Assembly: GCA_016795365.1 (NCBI GenBank)
Contig: JAEUHN010000051.1
Coordinates: forward strand, 124,001-188,000
Length of the DNA: 64,000 nt
Direction: 5' to 3'
Source of the DNA: Verrucomicrobiaceae bacterium
Lineage (GTDB): Bacteria > Verrucomicrobiota > Verrucomicrobiia > Verrucomicrobiales > Verrucomicrobiaceae
Below are positions 17,718-27,734 of this stretch, piece after piece. The notes under the pieces were generated by a model that was not told the origin of the DNA, did not search any database, and saw nothing but the letters and a program-made list of their open reading frames with translations. Position numbers and translations under genes: made by a program. Each line of letters starts with the position of its first letter. Within the stretch, counting starts at the first letter, position 1.

Positions 17718-19895
17718 ATGGCCTCACTCGAAGCGTATCTGCCGCTCAATCCGTTTGTCGATCTCAGTGTCGGCGAGGCGGAGCTTTGGGGCACACGTGC
17801 TTGGATGGACGTGACGGAGATTCACGCCGCCCAGACAGCGCAGCTCCGCGCGGCCGTGGAGACCGTGAGAGCCAATGGCCGCACCCAGGTGCGATTCGTT
17901 CGTGGTGTCGGGGGTTCGGGCAAATCACACCTCTTTGCCCGGCTGCGGCGCGAGATGGGAGACTCGATCCTCTACGCTTACGCGCCGAATCCTCCACTGC
18001 AGCCCGCCACGCTAGAGGCCTTCCTTTTGCAGAAGATCGTGACCAGCCTGCGGCACAAGGCGCGCACGTCCTCTGGGGCCGATGCGTCCTACAGCCAGCT
18101 TCGACTGCTTGCTTATGCCTTGCTGCGGCCGGTCATCGAGCAGGGGGCGCTCGCCATCGAACAGCTGCACGAAGCGTGGTCCGAGATTTCCCTCGATGAT
18201 CAGAAGGCCCTGCTACACGATGCCATGCTCCTCCTTGAAGCCGAGCATCCCATGGTCGCCCGCGGCGTGCTGCGCTGCCTGCTGAACGTCTTGCGGGATG
18301 ACAAAGAGAACCTCGCCGGGCAATGGCTGGCCGGCACGCACTACCTGACGGAGGCTGATCTCAAGTTCCTTGGCGAGCCAGAACCGATGGGCACGGAGTT
18401 GCACGGTCCTGTGATTCATCTGCTCGGTAAACTTGCAGGTATGGCACAGCGTCCGTTCGTGCTCGTGCTTGATCAGCTCGACCTCGTGACCTCCACGGAT
18501 CAGCTCGACGAGTTCCAGCGCATGCTCTTTGCGCTGATCGATCAGAGTGAAAACTGGGCTGTCTTCATCGGTCTCGTCGGCGAGCGCTTTCGCTTCTGGG
18601 AGCAGAACATCAATCAGGCCATGCGTGGTCGCGTCGGCGTGCCCAGCCTTCACAATCCCGACCAGCCCACCCTGCCTGTCATCGACGTCACCCCCATCAT
18701 GGCGGCGGACAAGGAGGTGCTCATTCGTCGCCGTCTGGCCTCCCCCACTCTGCATCGTCAGCGCGAGGCGGATGGCATTGAATCGCCCCTCCATCCAATC
18801 AGCGATGCCGATCTCAAATTCCTCACCCACGGCGGTGCGGTGTATGCCCGTCACTTGCTGGCCGCGTGCTCTGAACGCTTTGCGCGTGCTGTGCTCGGCG
18901 GTGACGAGACCAATCGTGTGCCGCTCGCTGACAAAGTGGATGCGCTGCTCGAAGAAGCCGCTGACGAAGCCCGCAACGATGCAGCCCAAGTAGGCGGCCC
19001 CGAACTCGGTGAACGTATTCGAGAGCTGATCGAAGTCCTCGGCGACCAGCCCCTTTCGATCACGCCAGGGCCGTCGCGCGAACTGGCTGGCACCTTCACC
19101 GGCACGGATCACATCGTGCAGTCCAATGCTCAGCGCGCCCGCATCGTCTCTACCGACATGGGTCGTCGTGCTTTCGTCAGCCTGCTCGAATCAATGCAAA
19201 ACGAGACCGGCTCCACCCTGCTGATCCGCAGTGCTTCCTCACCGATCTCGGGGCCGGTGACCTTGGAGCTGTTCCGCCAGTTCAGGATTCGGAATCACTT
19301 CCATCAAGTGTCCGCCAGCGAGGCCGCCATATTGATGGCGCTCGGCACCGTGCTGGCCTCCCTGCGCGAGGGTAACTACGAGCAGCTGCTCACCGAACCA
19401 CCCGCGACACGCGACAGCATGATGGCGGCGTTGCGTGAGAACGGCAGACTGCGCTCGCTCCGCGTCTGGCAGGCCGTGCAGTCGGCTCTGGCAGGCAAGC
19501 CGCCACCGCCTTCTCGAACGCCCACCTCACGCACCTCTTTGACAGCTCGTGTCACCGCCGGCACCGAGGGCGAAGGTGGAGTCGCCACCGTCGTCGCACC
19601 TCCAGCCACCCTGCTCGCCACACCTCAGCGAAAGTCCGGCCCGGTGGCACCCGTGGAAAAGATTTCCCAGCACGCAATCGAGACGGTGCAGGTGCTGCTC
19701 AAGATGGAACGCTGGATGGAAGTGCGCCGCCTGCACCGCCGACTGGAGGAACTGGGCTGCCATTGCTCCATCGAATCCCTTCGCTACAGCCTTCGTCTGG
19801 CCCCGCTTGCCGAGTTTGCCATGCTGCATCCTCTCGATCCGTCAGACGCTGGCCACACTCCTCAAATCGTGCTCTGGCACGAGCCGCTGCACTGA
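17718..19895 (+). CDS. ORC/STAND-like P-loop ATPase, first gene of a two-gene ATPase module
   Basis: The 725-residue protein starts MASLEAYLPLNPFVDL behind a GGAGG site. A Walker A motif GVGGSGKS lies at about residues 63-70 and a Walker B FVLVLDQLDLV at about 247-257. The sensor-like strand WAVFIGLVGERF follows. The layout (P-loop, long helical insertion, LDQLD Walker B) resembles ORC/Cdc6- or STAND-type ATPases, not AAA+ chaperones. A proline/threonine-rich linker near residues 600-645 precedes a C-terminal domain of about 75 residues that looks like a winged helix (ETVQVLLKMERWMEVRRLHR). No transmembrane segment is visible. The next gene begins 1 bp after its stop. Function is unknown; an ATP-driven complex with its partner, in defence or DNA transactions, is inferred. 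Confidence 0.78.
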   Translation: MASLEAYLPLNPFVDLSVGEAELWGTRAWMDVTEIHAAQTAQLRAAVETVRANGRTQVRFVRGVGGSGKSHLFARLRREMGDSILYAYAPNPPLQPATLEAFLLQKIVTSLRHKARTSSGADASYSQLRLLAYALLRPVIEQGALAIEQLHEAWSEISLDDQKALLHDAMLLLEAEHPMVARGVLRCLLNVLRDDKENLAGQWLAGTHYLTEADLKFLGEPEPMGTELHGPVIHLLGKLAGMAQRPFVLVLDQLDLVTSTDQLDEFQRMLFALIDQSENWAVFIGLVGERFRFWEQNINQAMRGRVGVPSLHNPDQPTLPVIDVTPIMAADKEVLIRRRLASPTLHRQREADGIESPLHPISDADLKFLTHGGAVYARHLLAACSERFARAVLGGDETNRVPLADKVDALLEEAADEARNDAAQVGGPELGERIRELIEVLGDQPLSITPGPSRELAGTFTGTDHIVQSNAQRARIVSTDMGRRAFVSLLESMQNETGSTLLIRSASSPISGPVTLELFRQFRIRNHFHQVSASEAAILMALGTVLASLREGNYEQLLTEPPATRDSMMAALRENGRLRSLRVWQAVQSALAGKPPPPSRTPTSRTSLTARVTAGTEGEGGVATVVAPPATLLATPQRKSGPVAPVEKISQHAIETVQVLLKMERWMEVRRLHRRLEELGCHCSIESLRYSLRLAPLAEFAMLHPLDPSDAGHTPQIVLWHEPLH

Positions 19896-19896
19896 G

Positions 19897-21690
19897 ATGG
19901 AGCTGACCCGTTTTGCCATCACCACGGAGTTGAGGCACTCGCTGGAGCCTCTAATTCTCGATGCACTCTTCGAGTATGGTGCACGACGTCGTTCGGCAGC
20001 GGAAGACATCGACATCACGGCACCCATGCAGTTGACGATGGCCCAGGCCATCGAGGTGATTGCCGCGCAACAGCCACGCTGGAAGCAACATCTGGCGCCC
20101 GCCCTCTGCCATCTCAAGCTTCGCAGCCACGATCTTCCCCGGCGGACCGGCGTTCAGCTGCATGACATGCTCTCCGCCGCCCATCAATTTTTCCGGCATG
20201 AGGCAGCTCACACTTTCCGTGCCGCCGCGACGACACCGGAGACTCAAGAACGCTTTTCCATCCTTTGGACCGACTTCTTCTCGCGGTGCCTGCTCGACTG
20301 GCTGCGCGACCGCGACTTGATCAATGATCCTGAGCATCTCGATCTGGCCGATACGTTGGTGGAGTGCGCCAAGCTCTGGATTCGGCAAGTGGCTGAATCC
20401 GTGAGCGAGGATGCCGATCCTACGCAGTTTTTCCTCGATGCCGAACGCGATCTCACCGCCACTTTCCAGCGTGGCCCGGTGAAGCTGAAAATCGTCGGCA
20501 AGCCCGAGCCCATGCTGTTGCGCCCTCACAACGGCACGATCGAGTTGATTGAGTATCGCCTTGGCGAACCTGAGCTGGCCGAGCTACGAGTAGTTCAGGC
20601 GCTGCTGATGATGATCCTGATCGAGAAGGCGAAAGGTCTCACCTGCCAGCAGGCGCAGATGATCTTCTTCAGCAATGATTCCGCCAGTGGCTCGCGCATT
20701 CCGATGGAGGTCGAGACTGCCTTCAGTCGCTTCATTGGCAACGAACCAGCGGTGAAGCGATTGATGCAACAGGCTGCCCTCGTGCGCTCAGGCCGGACCT
20801 TGCGTGCCCCTTCCTGCCTGCTGATCACGGGCCCTGTAGGACATGGCAAGACGACGCTGGCTCGATGCTTCGCCCACGCTGCGGGCCGTCCCTTGGTGGA
20901 GGTCCAAAGTGCGAGCCTCGTCCACGGCGAAGACTTGCTCCACGCCGCCGACGAATGCCTCGAAGCCGCGAGTCTGAAGGCCGAACGGACCACGGACAGT
21001 GCCGGTCACCCAATGCTGCGCTACCCACCACTCGTCATCTTCCTCGACGATGTGCATGGACTCCGCCGCCGCGCGTCCGTCTGGCAGTCACTCATCACCA
21101 CGGCAGAGCGGCGTGTGGTCACACCCGAGGTGGAGGCTGATTTTTCCAGCTCGATCATCATCGCTGCGAGCGCGGAACCAATGAAGGTCCCGGAGGCACT
21201 GCTCGCAGGCTTCAGACGCATCGAGCTGGAACCCTATCGCCAGCACGACATCGCTCGCATGGTGGTGTCCACCTTCGAGCAGTCAAAGCTGGCCTTGCCC
21301 GAGCCTCTCGCCTTTCAGATCGCCAGCATGGGACGTTGCAATCCGCTACGTGCGCAGTTGTTTGCCAGCGAACTGCGTGATCGTCATCGCGCCAGCGCAT
21401 TGGCGATGCCGTTGAATCGCGAGAGCTTGCTGCGTCTGGCGAGATCGCAATGGCATGTCGATGAGCATGGCCTCGCTGACCGCGACTACCTCTATCTCCA
21501 GGCGTTGGAATCAGGGCCCAAGGGGCTCCCCGCGTTGCAGCACTTGCTGCCTATGCCTGACGAAGAGATTACCGTTCACATCGAGCCTTACCTTCAGCAC
21601 ATTGGTGCCATGCATCGCGGACCCCGCGGACGATCCCTCACCGTGCTGGGTGAGCAGCTCCTTCATCGCCATCGCTCACGCGAGCACTGA
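19897..21690 (+). CDS. RuvB-like AAA+ ATPase with N-terminal PD-(D/E)xK-like domain
   Basis: The start is ATG 19897, one base after the stop of the preceding ATPase; the longer open frame lies inside that gene. Of 597 residues, about 280-600 match RuvB: FIGNEPAVKRLM, Walker A GPVGHGKTTLA (312-322), Walker B LVIFLDDVHGL (379-389), sensor strand IIIAASAE. A C-terminal winged helix (GLADRDYLYLQALESGPKGL, then IEPYLQHIGAMHRGPRGRSLT) lines up with the RuvB DNA-binding domain. The N-terminal 280 residues are helical. They end in KIVGKPEPMLLRPHNGTIEL-IEYRLGE, then a helix, which looks like a RecB/Cas4-type PD-(D/E)xK core with Asp changed to Glu and the catalytic Lys replaced by Arg. It is not the housekeeping RuvB, which lacks the N-terminal part. 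Confidence 0.8.
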   Translation: MELTRFAITTELRHSLEPLILDALFEYGARRRSAAEDIDITAPMQLTMAQAIEVIAAQQPRWKQHLAPALCHLKLRSHDLPRRTGVQLHDMLSAAHQFFRHEAAHTFRAAATTPETQERFSILWTDFFSRCLLDWLRDRDLINDPEHLDLADTLVECAKLWIRQVAESVSEDADPTQFFLDAERDLTATFQRGPVKLKIVGKPEPMLLRPHNGTIELIEYRLGEPELAELRVVQALLMMILIEKAKGLTCQQAQMIFFSNDSASGSRIPMEVETAFSRFIGNEPAVKRLMQQAALVRSGRTLRAPSCLLITGPVGHGKTTLARCFAHAAGRPLVEVQSASLVHGEDLLHAADECLEAASLKAERTTDSAGHPMLRYPPLVIFLDDVHGLRRRASVWQSLITTAERRVVTPEVEADFSSSIIIAASAEPMKVPEALLAGFRRIELEPYRQHDIARMVVSTFEQSKLALPEPLAFQIASMGRCNPLRAQLFASELRDRHRASALAMPLNRESLLRLARSQWHVDEHGLADRDYLYLQALESGPKGLPALQHLLPMPDEEITVHIEPYLQHIGAMHRGPRGRSLTVLGEQLLHRHRSREH

Positions 21691-21697
21691 CGGGCCC

Positions 21698-23758
21698 TTA
21701 CTTCACCTTCTCGATCAGGCCGCGCACCACTTTGGCTGACACCGCCTCGTTAAGGGTCATGAGCGTCGGCTTGTCGCCATGATCATCGTCGCTAGCCGGC
21801 TTCTGATCGCCAAAAAGGGGCTGAATTCTGGCCACGTGCCCGATGGCATTGCCACACTCATCGAGCACGGCGGAACCGCTGCTGCCAGGAGCCCAGTCGG
21901 TGCTCACATTCATGCGATGGGAATCCACCGCACCCTCGATCTTCTGGTAGAGACGATTGACAATGCCGGTGCTGAAGTATCCACGAATGCCTCTTGGATC
22001 ACTGTAGCAGTAGGCTGAATCGCCAGGCTGCGGATCAGCATTCAAAGGCAAAGGCTGGAATGAATCCTTCGCCAGACTGAGCACGACCGTGTCATTCGCC
22101 TCGTCGGCCGCCACTACTGACTGGACACCTAGCACCTCATCCTCACCCTTCACCACCACCAGATGTCCAGATCCCGCCTTCATCGTTGCGGGTGGCTGAG
22201 CCACGTGATGGGCTGTGGCGACGGCATTGCGCGCGATCGCGTATCCGCCTGCGAGGTTGCTGTGCCATCGGTCGCACTTCGTGCATTGATACACCCATCC
22301 CACTCGCACATGCGCCGCTGCTGCCCGCTGGGCAATCTCACGTCCGCGAAGTGGTGCTGTCGCCACAGGAGGCAGTGCGATCGGCGCAGGCTTCGGCTGC
22401 TTGAGTTGAGCCGCGATCATGCTTCCCGAAGGTATGTTTCCAGCTTTGACGAGAGCCAGCGTTCTCTCGACCACGGCGCTCTGGACAACAGGCGGACTTG
22501 CAACCGGCTTGGTCGCCTCCGCACTCTTCCCGGCACCAGCCTTGCCAAGGTTGGCGAGCCCCCGTTCCAGCGTGCCACGCAAGGCTTCACCGCGCAGTTC
22601 CCTTGAAGTGCCGACGATGAGTCCGGTGGTTCCATCAACGAGCCAGCAGGAAGGTATGCCGCGCACACCATACAGATTGGCAATGCGTGATTCCCAGCCG
22701 AGACCATCACAGATCTGCGGCCATGTCATGTTCTTCTCCTTCGTGAAGGCGGGCAGCTTTCCTTTCGTTGCTTCGCTATCGAGCGAGATGCCCAGCACTT
22801 CGAATCCCTTGTCGTGAAACTCCTTGTAGGCGGCGGTGAGCCCGGGCAGTTCACGAATGCAGGGTCCGCACCATGTGGCCCAGAAGTCCAGCATGACCAG
22901 CTTGCCTTTGTAGTCGTCGGGGAACTTCACCTTCTTCCCGTCCGTCGTCTGATCCTCGAAGGCGATCGCCTTGCTGCCAATCCCAAGGGCCGTTGGCACC
23001 GCTTTCTCTTGGACCTTCTGAGTGCTCTTCACGATCTGAAATCGGCTGCCATCGGCAGTCATGCCCTCAATCTCATACGTGGTGCCTCCAATATTGAAGG
23101 GCTTGGAGGTGGCAAAGCGCTCGCTCTTGGTGTCAAAGCGACCGTCAGCGTTGATGTCCAGCAGGAGTGCGACATCGCTACCCGTGAAATCGCCGCGAGA
23201 CGTATCGTCCGAGAGCAGCGCCTTGAAGAACTTGTCACCGATCATCACATCGCCGCTCAGTCCGTAGTCACGATAGTAGAGCACAGTGGAGGCGAGAGAT
23301 TTGCGATTGGGATCGTTTTTATCAAAGCGGTAAACGTTGAGCCCCAGGGTCCGCTTTTCCGCTCCATACTCGATGGTCACCTGCCCGGCTCCCGACCACG
23401 TTGTGCTGCTCGCCGACTTGCGTGAACTCCAGTTCGCAGGCGGATCGTCTGTGAGGTCGCCGTTGGCATTCGAATCCAGCCAGAGCTTCGAAGGCCCATC
23501 GTCACGATCATCAATCAAAAGCGTCACCGTCGCGGGCTTGTCCTTGGGACCCAGCGTGAGAGTAGCGAAGGCTGGCACTGCCACGCCTTCCGGCACTCGC
23601 GTCACGTAAGCAGGCTTGTCCTTCGACAGCTCGGCGCGCACAGGCTTGTAGTAGCCTGTCTTTGGTGAGAAGCCGCCTGGCACCCACTTCAAGGTGATGT
23701 CTTCAGCAAGGGCTGCGGTCGCCGCAAATGCGATCAAAAGTAGGACTTTGGTTTTCAT
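21698..23758 (-). CDS. Secreted TlpA-like thioredoxin fused to a trypsin-like serine protease
   Basis: The start is ATG 23758 (MKTKVLLLIAFAATAALAED), a clean signal peptide, giving 686 residues. An N-terminal region of about 250 residues contains two calcium-loop-like motifs (LDSNANGDLTDD and LDINADGRFDTK). A TlpA/ResA thioredoxin domain follows, with C297-x2-C300 in DFWATWCGPC. After a Pro/Ala-rich linker, a trypsin-fold domain shows His in ATAHHV (about 517), Asp in DEANDTVVL (about 556) and Ser in APGSSGSAV (about 627). A CTKC pair in the protease domain (about 492-495) may bind metal or form a disulfide. The combination is unusual. A periplasmic redox and proteolytic role is inferred. Confidence 0.85.
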   Translation of the reverse strand: MKTKVLLLIAFAATAALAEDITLKWVPGGFSPKTGYYKPVRAELSKDKPAYVTRVPEGVAVPAFATLTLGPKDKPATVTLLIDDRDDGPSKLWLDSNANGDLTDDPPANWSSRKSASSTTWSGAGQVTIEYGAEKRTLGLNVYRFDKNDPNRKSLASTVLYYRDYGLSGDVMIGDKFFKALLSDDTSRGDFTGSDVALLLDINADGRFDTKSERFATSKPFNIGGTTYEIEGMTADGSRFQIVKSTQKVQEKAVPTALGIGSKAIAFEDQTTDGKKVKFPDDYKGKLVMLDFWATWCGPCIRELPGLTAAYKEFHDKGFEVLGISLDSEATKGKLPAFTKEKNMTWPQICDGLGWESRIANLYGVRGIPSCWLVDGTTGLIVGTSRELRGEALRGTLERGLANLGKAGAGKSAEATKPVASPPVVQSAVVERTLALVKAGNIPSGSMIAAQLKQPKPAPIALPPVATAPLRGREIAQRAAAAHVRVGWVYQCTKCDRWHSNLAGGYAIARNAVATAHHVAQPPATMKAGSGHLVVVKGEDEVLGVQSVVAADEANDTVVLSLAKDSFQPLPLNADPQPGDSAYCYSDPRGIRGYFSTGIVNRLYQKIEGAVDSHRMNVSTDWAPGSSGSAVLDECGNAIGHVARIQPLFGDQKPASDDDHGDKPTLMTLNEAVSAKVVRGLIEKVK

Positions 23759-23791
23759 AAAGGAATCGAGTGTGAACAAAGAACCAACAAA

Positions 23792-23821
23792 AAGGCCGGG
23801 CTCCTTTCGGAACCCGGCCTT
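23792..23821 (-). terminator. Rho-independent terminator of gap
   Basis: A perfect 9-bp stem (AAGGCCGGG with CCCGGCCTT, 12-nt loop) is followed on the minus strand by TTTTTG. It sits 23 bp past the gap stop codon. Confidence 0.88.
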
Positions 23822-23844
23822 CAAACGTTGCTCAGTGGCGAGTC

Positions 23845-25017
<1,173 letters not shown>

Positions 25018-25132
25018 TCAGCCCTTGGCGGCTTTCCTGCTATGCCGGAGGGTGCGAAAGCCACGTGGCAATTTGACGAACTCTGATCGCTCGTTAAATG
25101 CCCGCCTCCTTAAACTCTACCCCACTCCAAAC

Positions 25133-25717
25133 ATGAGCGTTCTCGTTGGTAAACCCGCCCCTGACTTCAAAGCCGACGCCGTCAAAGGCCTCGAATTCAC
25201 CGAAATCCAGCTCTCCGGCTACAAAGGCAAGAGCCCGGTCGTGCTGTTCTTCTATCCCCTGGACTTCACCTTCGTGTGCCCGACCGAACTGCACGCCTTC
25301 CAGGAAAAGCTGAGCGAATTCCACAAGCGTGGCGTTGAAGTGATCGGCTGCTCTGTGGACAGCAAGTTCAGCCACTTCGCCTGGCTCACGACTCCCAAAA
25401 ACAAGGGCGGCATCGAAGGCGTGACCTACGCACTCGTGTCGGATCTGCATCGCTCCATCGCCAAGGACTACGATGTCCTCTCCGACGCTGGCGTTTCCTT
25501 CCGCGGCCTGTTCCTGATCGACAAGGAAGGCATCGTCCGTCATCAGGTCGTGAATGATCTGCCGCTCGGTCGCAATGTGGATGAAGCGATCCGCATGGTG
25601 GATGCGCTTCAGCATTTCGAAAAGCACGGTGAAGTCTGCCCGGCCAACTGGTCTGCTGGCAAGAAGGCAATGCAGGCCACCGCTGAAGGTGTGTCCAGCT
25701 ACCTCGCCACGCACTGA
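25133..25717 (+). CDS. Typical 2-Cys peroxiredoxin (AhpC/Prx1 type)
   Basis: The start is ATG 25133 (MSVLVGKPAPDFKADAV), giving 194 residues; the frame extends upstream to 25025 without conserved sequence. Peroxidatic C49 lies in LDFTFVCPTEL and resolving C169 in HGEVCPANW, the typical two-cysteine, obligate-dimer arrangement. It reduces hydrogen peroxide and organic peroxides in the cytoplasm. The sequence resembles the Prx1/AhpC group with a C-terminal arm. No AhpF or dedicated reductase gene is adjacent, so thioredoxin is the likely donor. A strong terminator follows. Confidence 0.95.
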   Translation: MSVLVGKPAPDFKADAVKGLEFTEIQLSGYKGKSPVVLFFYPLDFTFVCPTELHAFQEKLSEFHKRGVEVIGCSVDSKFSHFAWLTTPKNKGGIEGVTYALVSDLHRSIAKDYDVLSDAGVSFRGLFLIDKEGIVRHQVVNDLPLGRNVDEAIRMVDALQHFEKHGEVCPANWSAGKKAMQATAEGVSSYLATH

Positions 25718-25735
25718 GCCCCTCGATTCCTCCAC

Positions 25736-25770
25736 GCCGCTGCTGCCTTCGATGGTGGCAGCGGCTTTTT
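25736..25770. terminator. Terminator between the peroxiredoxin and membrane-protein genes
   Basis: GCCGCTGC and GCAGCGGC form an 8-bp stem with partial pairing above it, followed on the plus strand by TTTTT. It ends exactly at the stop codon of the convergent gene. It clearly serves the peroxiredoxin gene; service in the other direction is less certain. Confidence 0.8.
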
Positions 25771-27683
25771 CATTTCGTGATGGCTGGTGTCAGTTCGAAC
25801 AAGCTCAGCACGCCCGCTTTGATCACGAGCTTCACTTGTGGTCGCAGAGCCTCCGGCAGCGGATCACGATCTGTTTCGAGCACGTAGCGAATGCCTAGCT
25901 TTCGAGCCAGTCGCAGCGACCATTGCAAGTCCTCCTCACCCGCCTGTTTCGGGACGAGCACGTAAGGCGCTCCTGACCCGTAGAAGCTGGCGAACTCGTG
26001 AAGGTGATCACGGGCATACACGCTGTTGAGCCGCAGAATAGGCGACTCCAGCACCGCGCCCAGCGGCGCGTTGTAGCTGATCCACCACTGCCGGTCGAGC
26101 ACCGCGAAGTAGCCCAGCGGCTGGCCTTGCACCACGTCCTTGAGTTTTTGCAAATCGGTCATCGTGTAGCCCTTGGTCTGCTTCCACTCAGCTCGGTGAT
26201 CATGCACCGAATCGTAAATACCCATCAGCACCATCATGACGAGCAATCGGCTGGAAATCGTCTTCAACCATCCTGTGCCATGAGCGCAAAGCGCGCAAAG
26301 GCCGACAAAGCCTGCGAGGTTGCCCACCACCAGATGAGCGTAAGTCGTGAAGTGCCCTCGATCTCCCGTGGGCATCAGAAAGTGATAGGCCACATAGGAT
26401 GTCATCATGCCTCCGATCGCCATCCAGCCCAGGGCTCGATGTTGTCGATCATCCGACCGAACAAGGAACCACAAACCAGGGATCAACACGACTGCCAGGA
26501 ACACGCCCATCGCCCAGTCACGCAGGAGCAAGGTCGTAGCCTTACCAATCTCAGCCGCTCCAGTCACCAGCATGGGGGAATCATCCATCTTCGGCAGGGA
26601 CACCCCAAAGCACACATGGCAAACCAGCCACGCACTTCCGAGCGTGGCGACCATCGCTGAGGCTCGCCCCACGTCGCCAAACTCCCTTCGCATCAGGGCA
26701 ACAAGCCCCCAACCACCCGCCGCCAGAGCCATGCCCGCCACAGTGTGCGGCGTGCTGATGCCCGCGCAGAACAGCATCACCAGCGCCAGCGCGGTCCTGC
26801 GATTCAGCCACGCCACAGCGGCTCCGGCGACGAACAACCCTTCGAGCATGTAGGAGAACATCATGCCGTAACCGAGGTGCGAATGCGGACCGCCCATGCC
26901 AATACCAAACCAGTTGGCCAGCGGCACCTGCATGGCACGAGCTGGCATCGCCACGGCAATCAAAGCCGCAAAACCGAGCAACAAACAGCGGGCATTGGTC
27001 CACTGGGTCACACGTTGGATAATAGCTCCGAACGTGACCGACATCATGAAGGTCAGCATGGGAATCACGATGTAAATCATCGCGTTCATCGCACTCGCCC
27101 CGCTGAAACGCGCCGCAAATGCCGCCAGCCACATCGGTCCCCAGTGATACCACGCATCCGCGTGCGCACCGGCTTCCTGAGTGAATGATGAGAACACGGC
27201 TGCCCATTGGCTCGCCACCTTGGCCTGAGGCAACTCCTGAGCCAGCAGCCCGAAGTAGCCGAGGTCGGACCACGGCAGCACCACGCCGCCGCGCCCCATG
27301 CCCCAGCCATGTTCGTAGCAGGCGAAGACCATAGAAAGGCTGAACACCGCCAACAGCGGCCATCCTTCACGACGCGTGAATGGCGTCAAGCAGGTCTCGC
27401 CTTCCGGCTTTTTCTCCATGCCTTGCCACATGCTCCAGCCGATCAGCAGCAATGGAAACAAGCTGTGAACATTGAACCGCCGCAACATCAACGTGCTATA
27501 TAAGCCGATCAGGGTCAGAGTCCCCGCGACCAATATCAATGCGACATCGGCCAGGGAGCGCTGCTGGCGAGGTTCCACGCGAAGCACGGTAGAACCCGCC
27601 ACGTAGGTCACCAACAAAATCAGCGCCTTGTTCAGCACAGCGCTGAACAAGGAGATTTCGAGTGGCGAGTGGGAGGCCAGCAT
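25770..27683 (-). CDS. Polytopic membrane protein of unknown function
   Basis: The 637-residue protein has roughly a dozen hydrophobic segments across residues 10-490, followed by a soluble C-terminal part of about 130 residues. The pattern (membrane helices with loop motifs such as WSDLGYFGLLAQEL and YHWGPMWLAAFA, then a short alpha/beta tail) resembles uncharacterised membrane glycosyltransferase-like or O-antigen/PMT-like proteins, but no catalytic DD or DE motif of GT-C enzymes was confirmed. The tail reads VRYVL/YVLVPKQ-like strands. It sits 51 bp downstream of the LPS acyltransferase-heptosyltransferase fusion gene on the same strand, so a cell-envelope glycan role is plausible but inferred. 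Confidence 0.65.
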   Translation of the reverse strand: MLASHSPLEISLFSAVLNKALILLVTYVAGSTVLRVEPRQQRSLADVALILVAGTLTLIGLYSTLMLRRFNVHSLFPLLLIGWSMWQGMEKKPEGETCLTPFTRREGWPLLAVFSLSMVFACYEHGWGMGRGGVVLPWSDLGYFGLLAQELPQAKVASQWAAVFSSFTQEAGAHADAWYHWGPMWLAAFAARFSGASAMNAMIYIVIPMLTFMMSVTFGAIIQRVTQWTNARCLLLGFAALIAVAMPARAMQVPLANWFGIGMGGPHSHLGYGMMFSYMLEGLFVAGAAVAWLNRRTALALVMLFCAGISTPHTVAGMALAAGGWGLVALMRREFGDVGRASAMVATLGSAWLVCHVCFGVSLPKMDDSPMLVTGAAEIGKATTLLLRDWAMGVFLAVVLIPGLWFLVRSDDRQHRALGWMAIGGMMTSYVAYHFLMPTGDRGHFTTYAHLVVGNLAGFVGLCALCAHGTGWLKTISSRLLVMMVLMGIYDSVHDHRAEWKQTKGYTMTDLQKLKDVVQGQPLGYFAVLDRQWWISYNAPLGAVLESPILRLNSVYARDHLHEFASFYGSGAPYVLVPKQAGEEDLQWSLRLARKLGIRYVLETDRDPLPEALRPQVKLVIKAGVLSLFELTPAITK

Positions 27684-27734
27684 GAGCTTGCAAAGCTACG
27701 CTTTCAGACGCTGCACGATCAAGCTCTCGCTGAA

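Noticed and set aside
19897-21690. Housekeeping ruvB
   Set aside because: The AAA+ and winged-helix parts match, but the 280-residue N-terminal addition, the DDVH Walker B and the ATPase neighbour differ from the normal RuvB; no ruvA or ruvC is adjacent.
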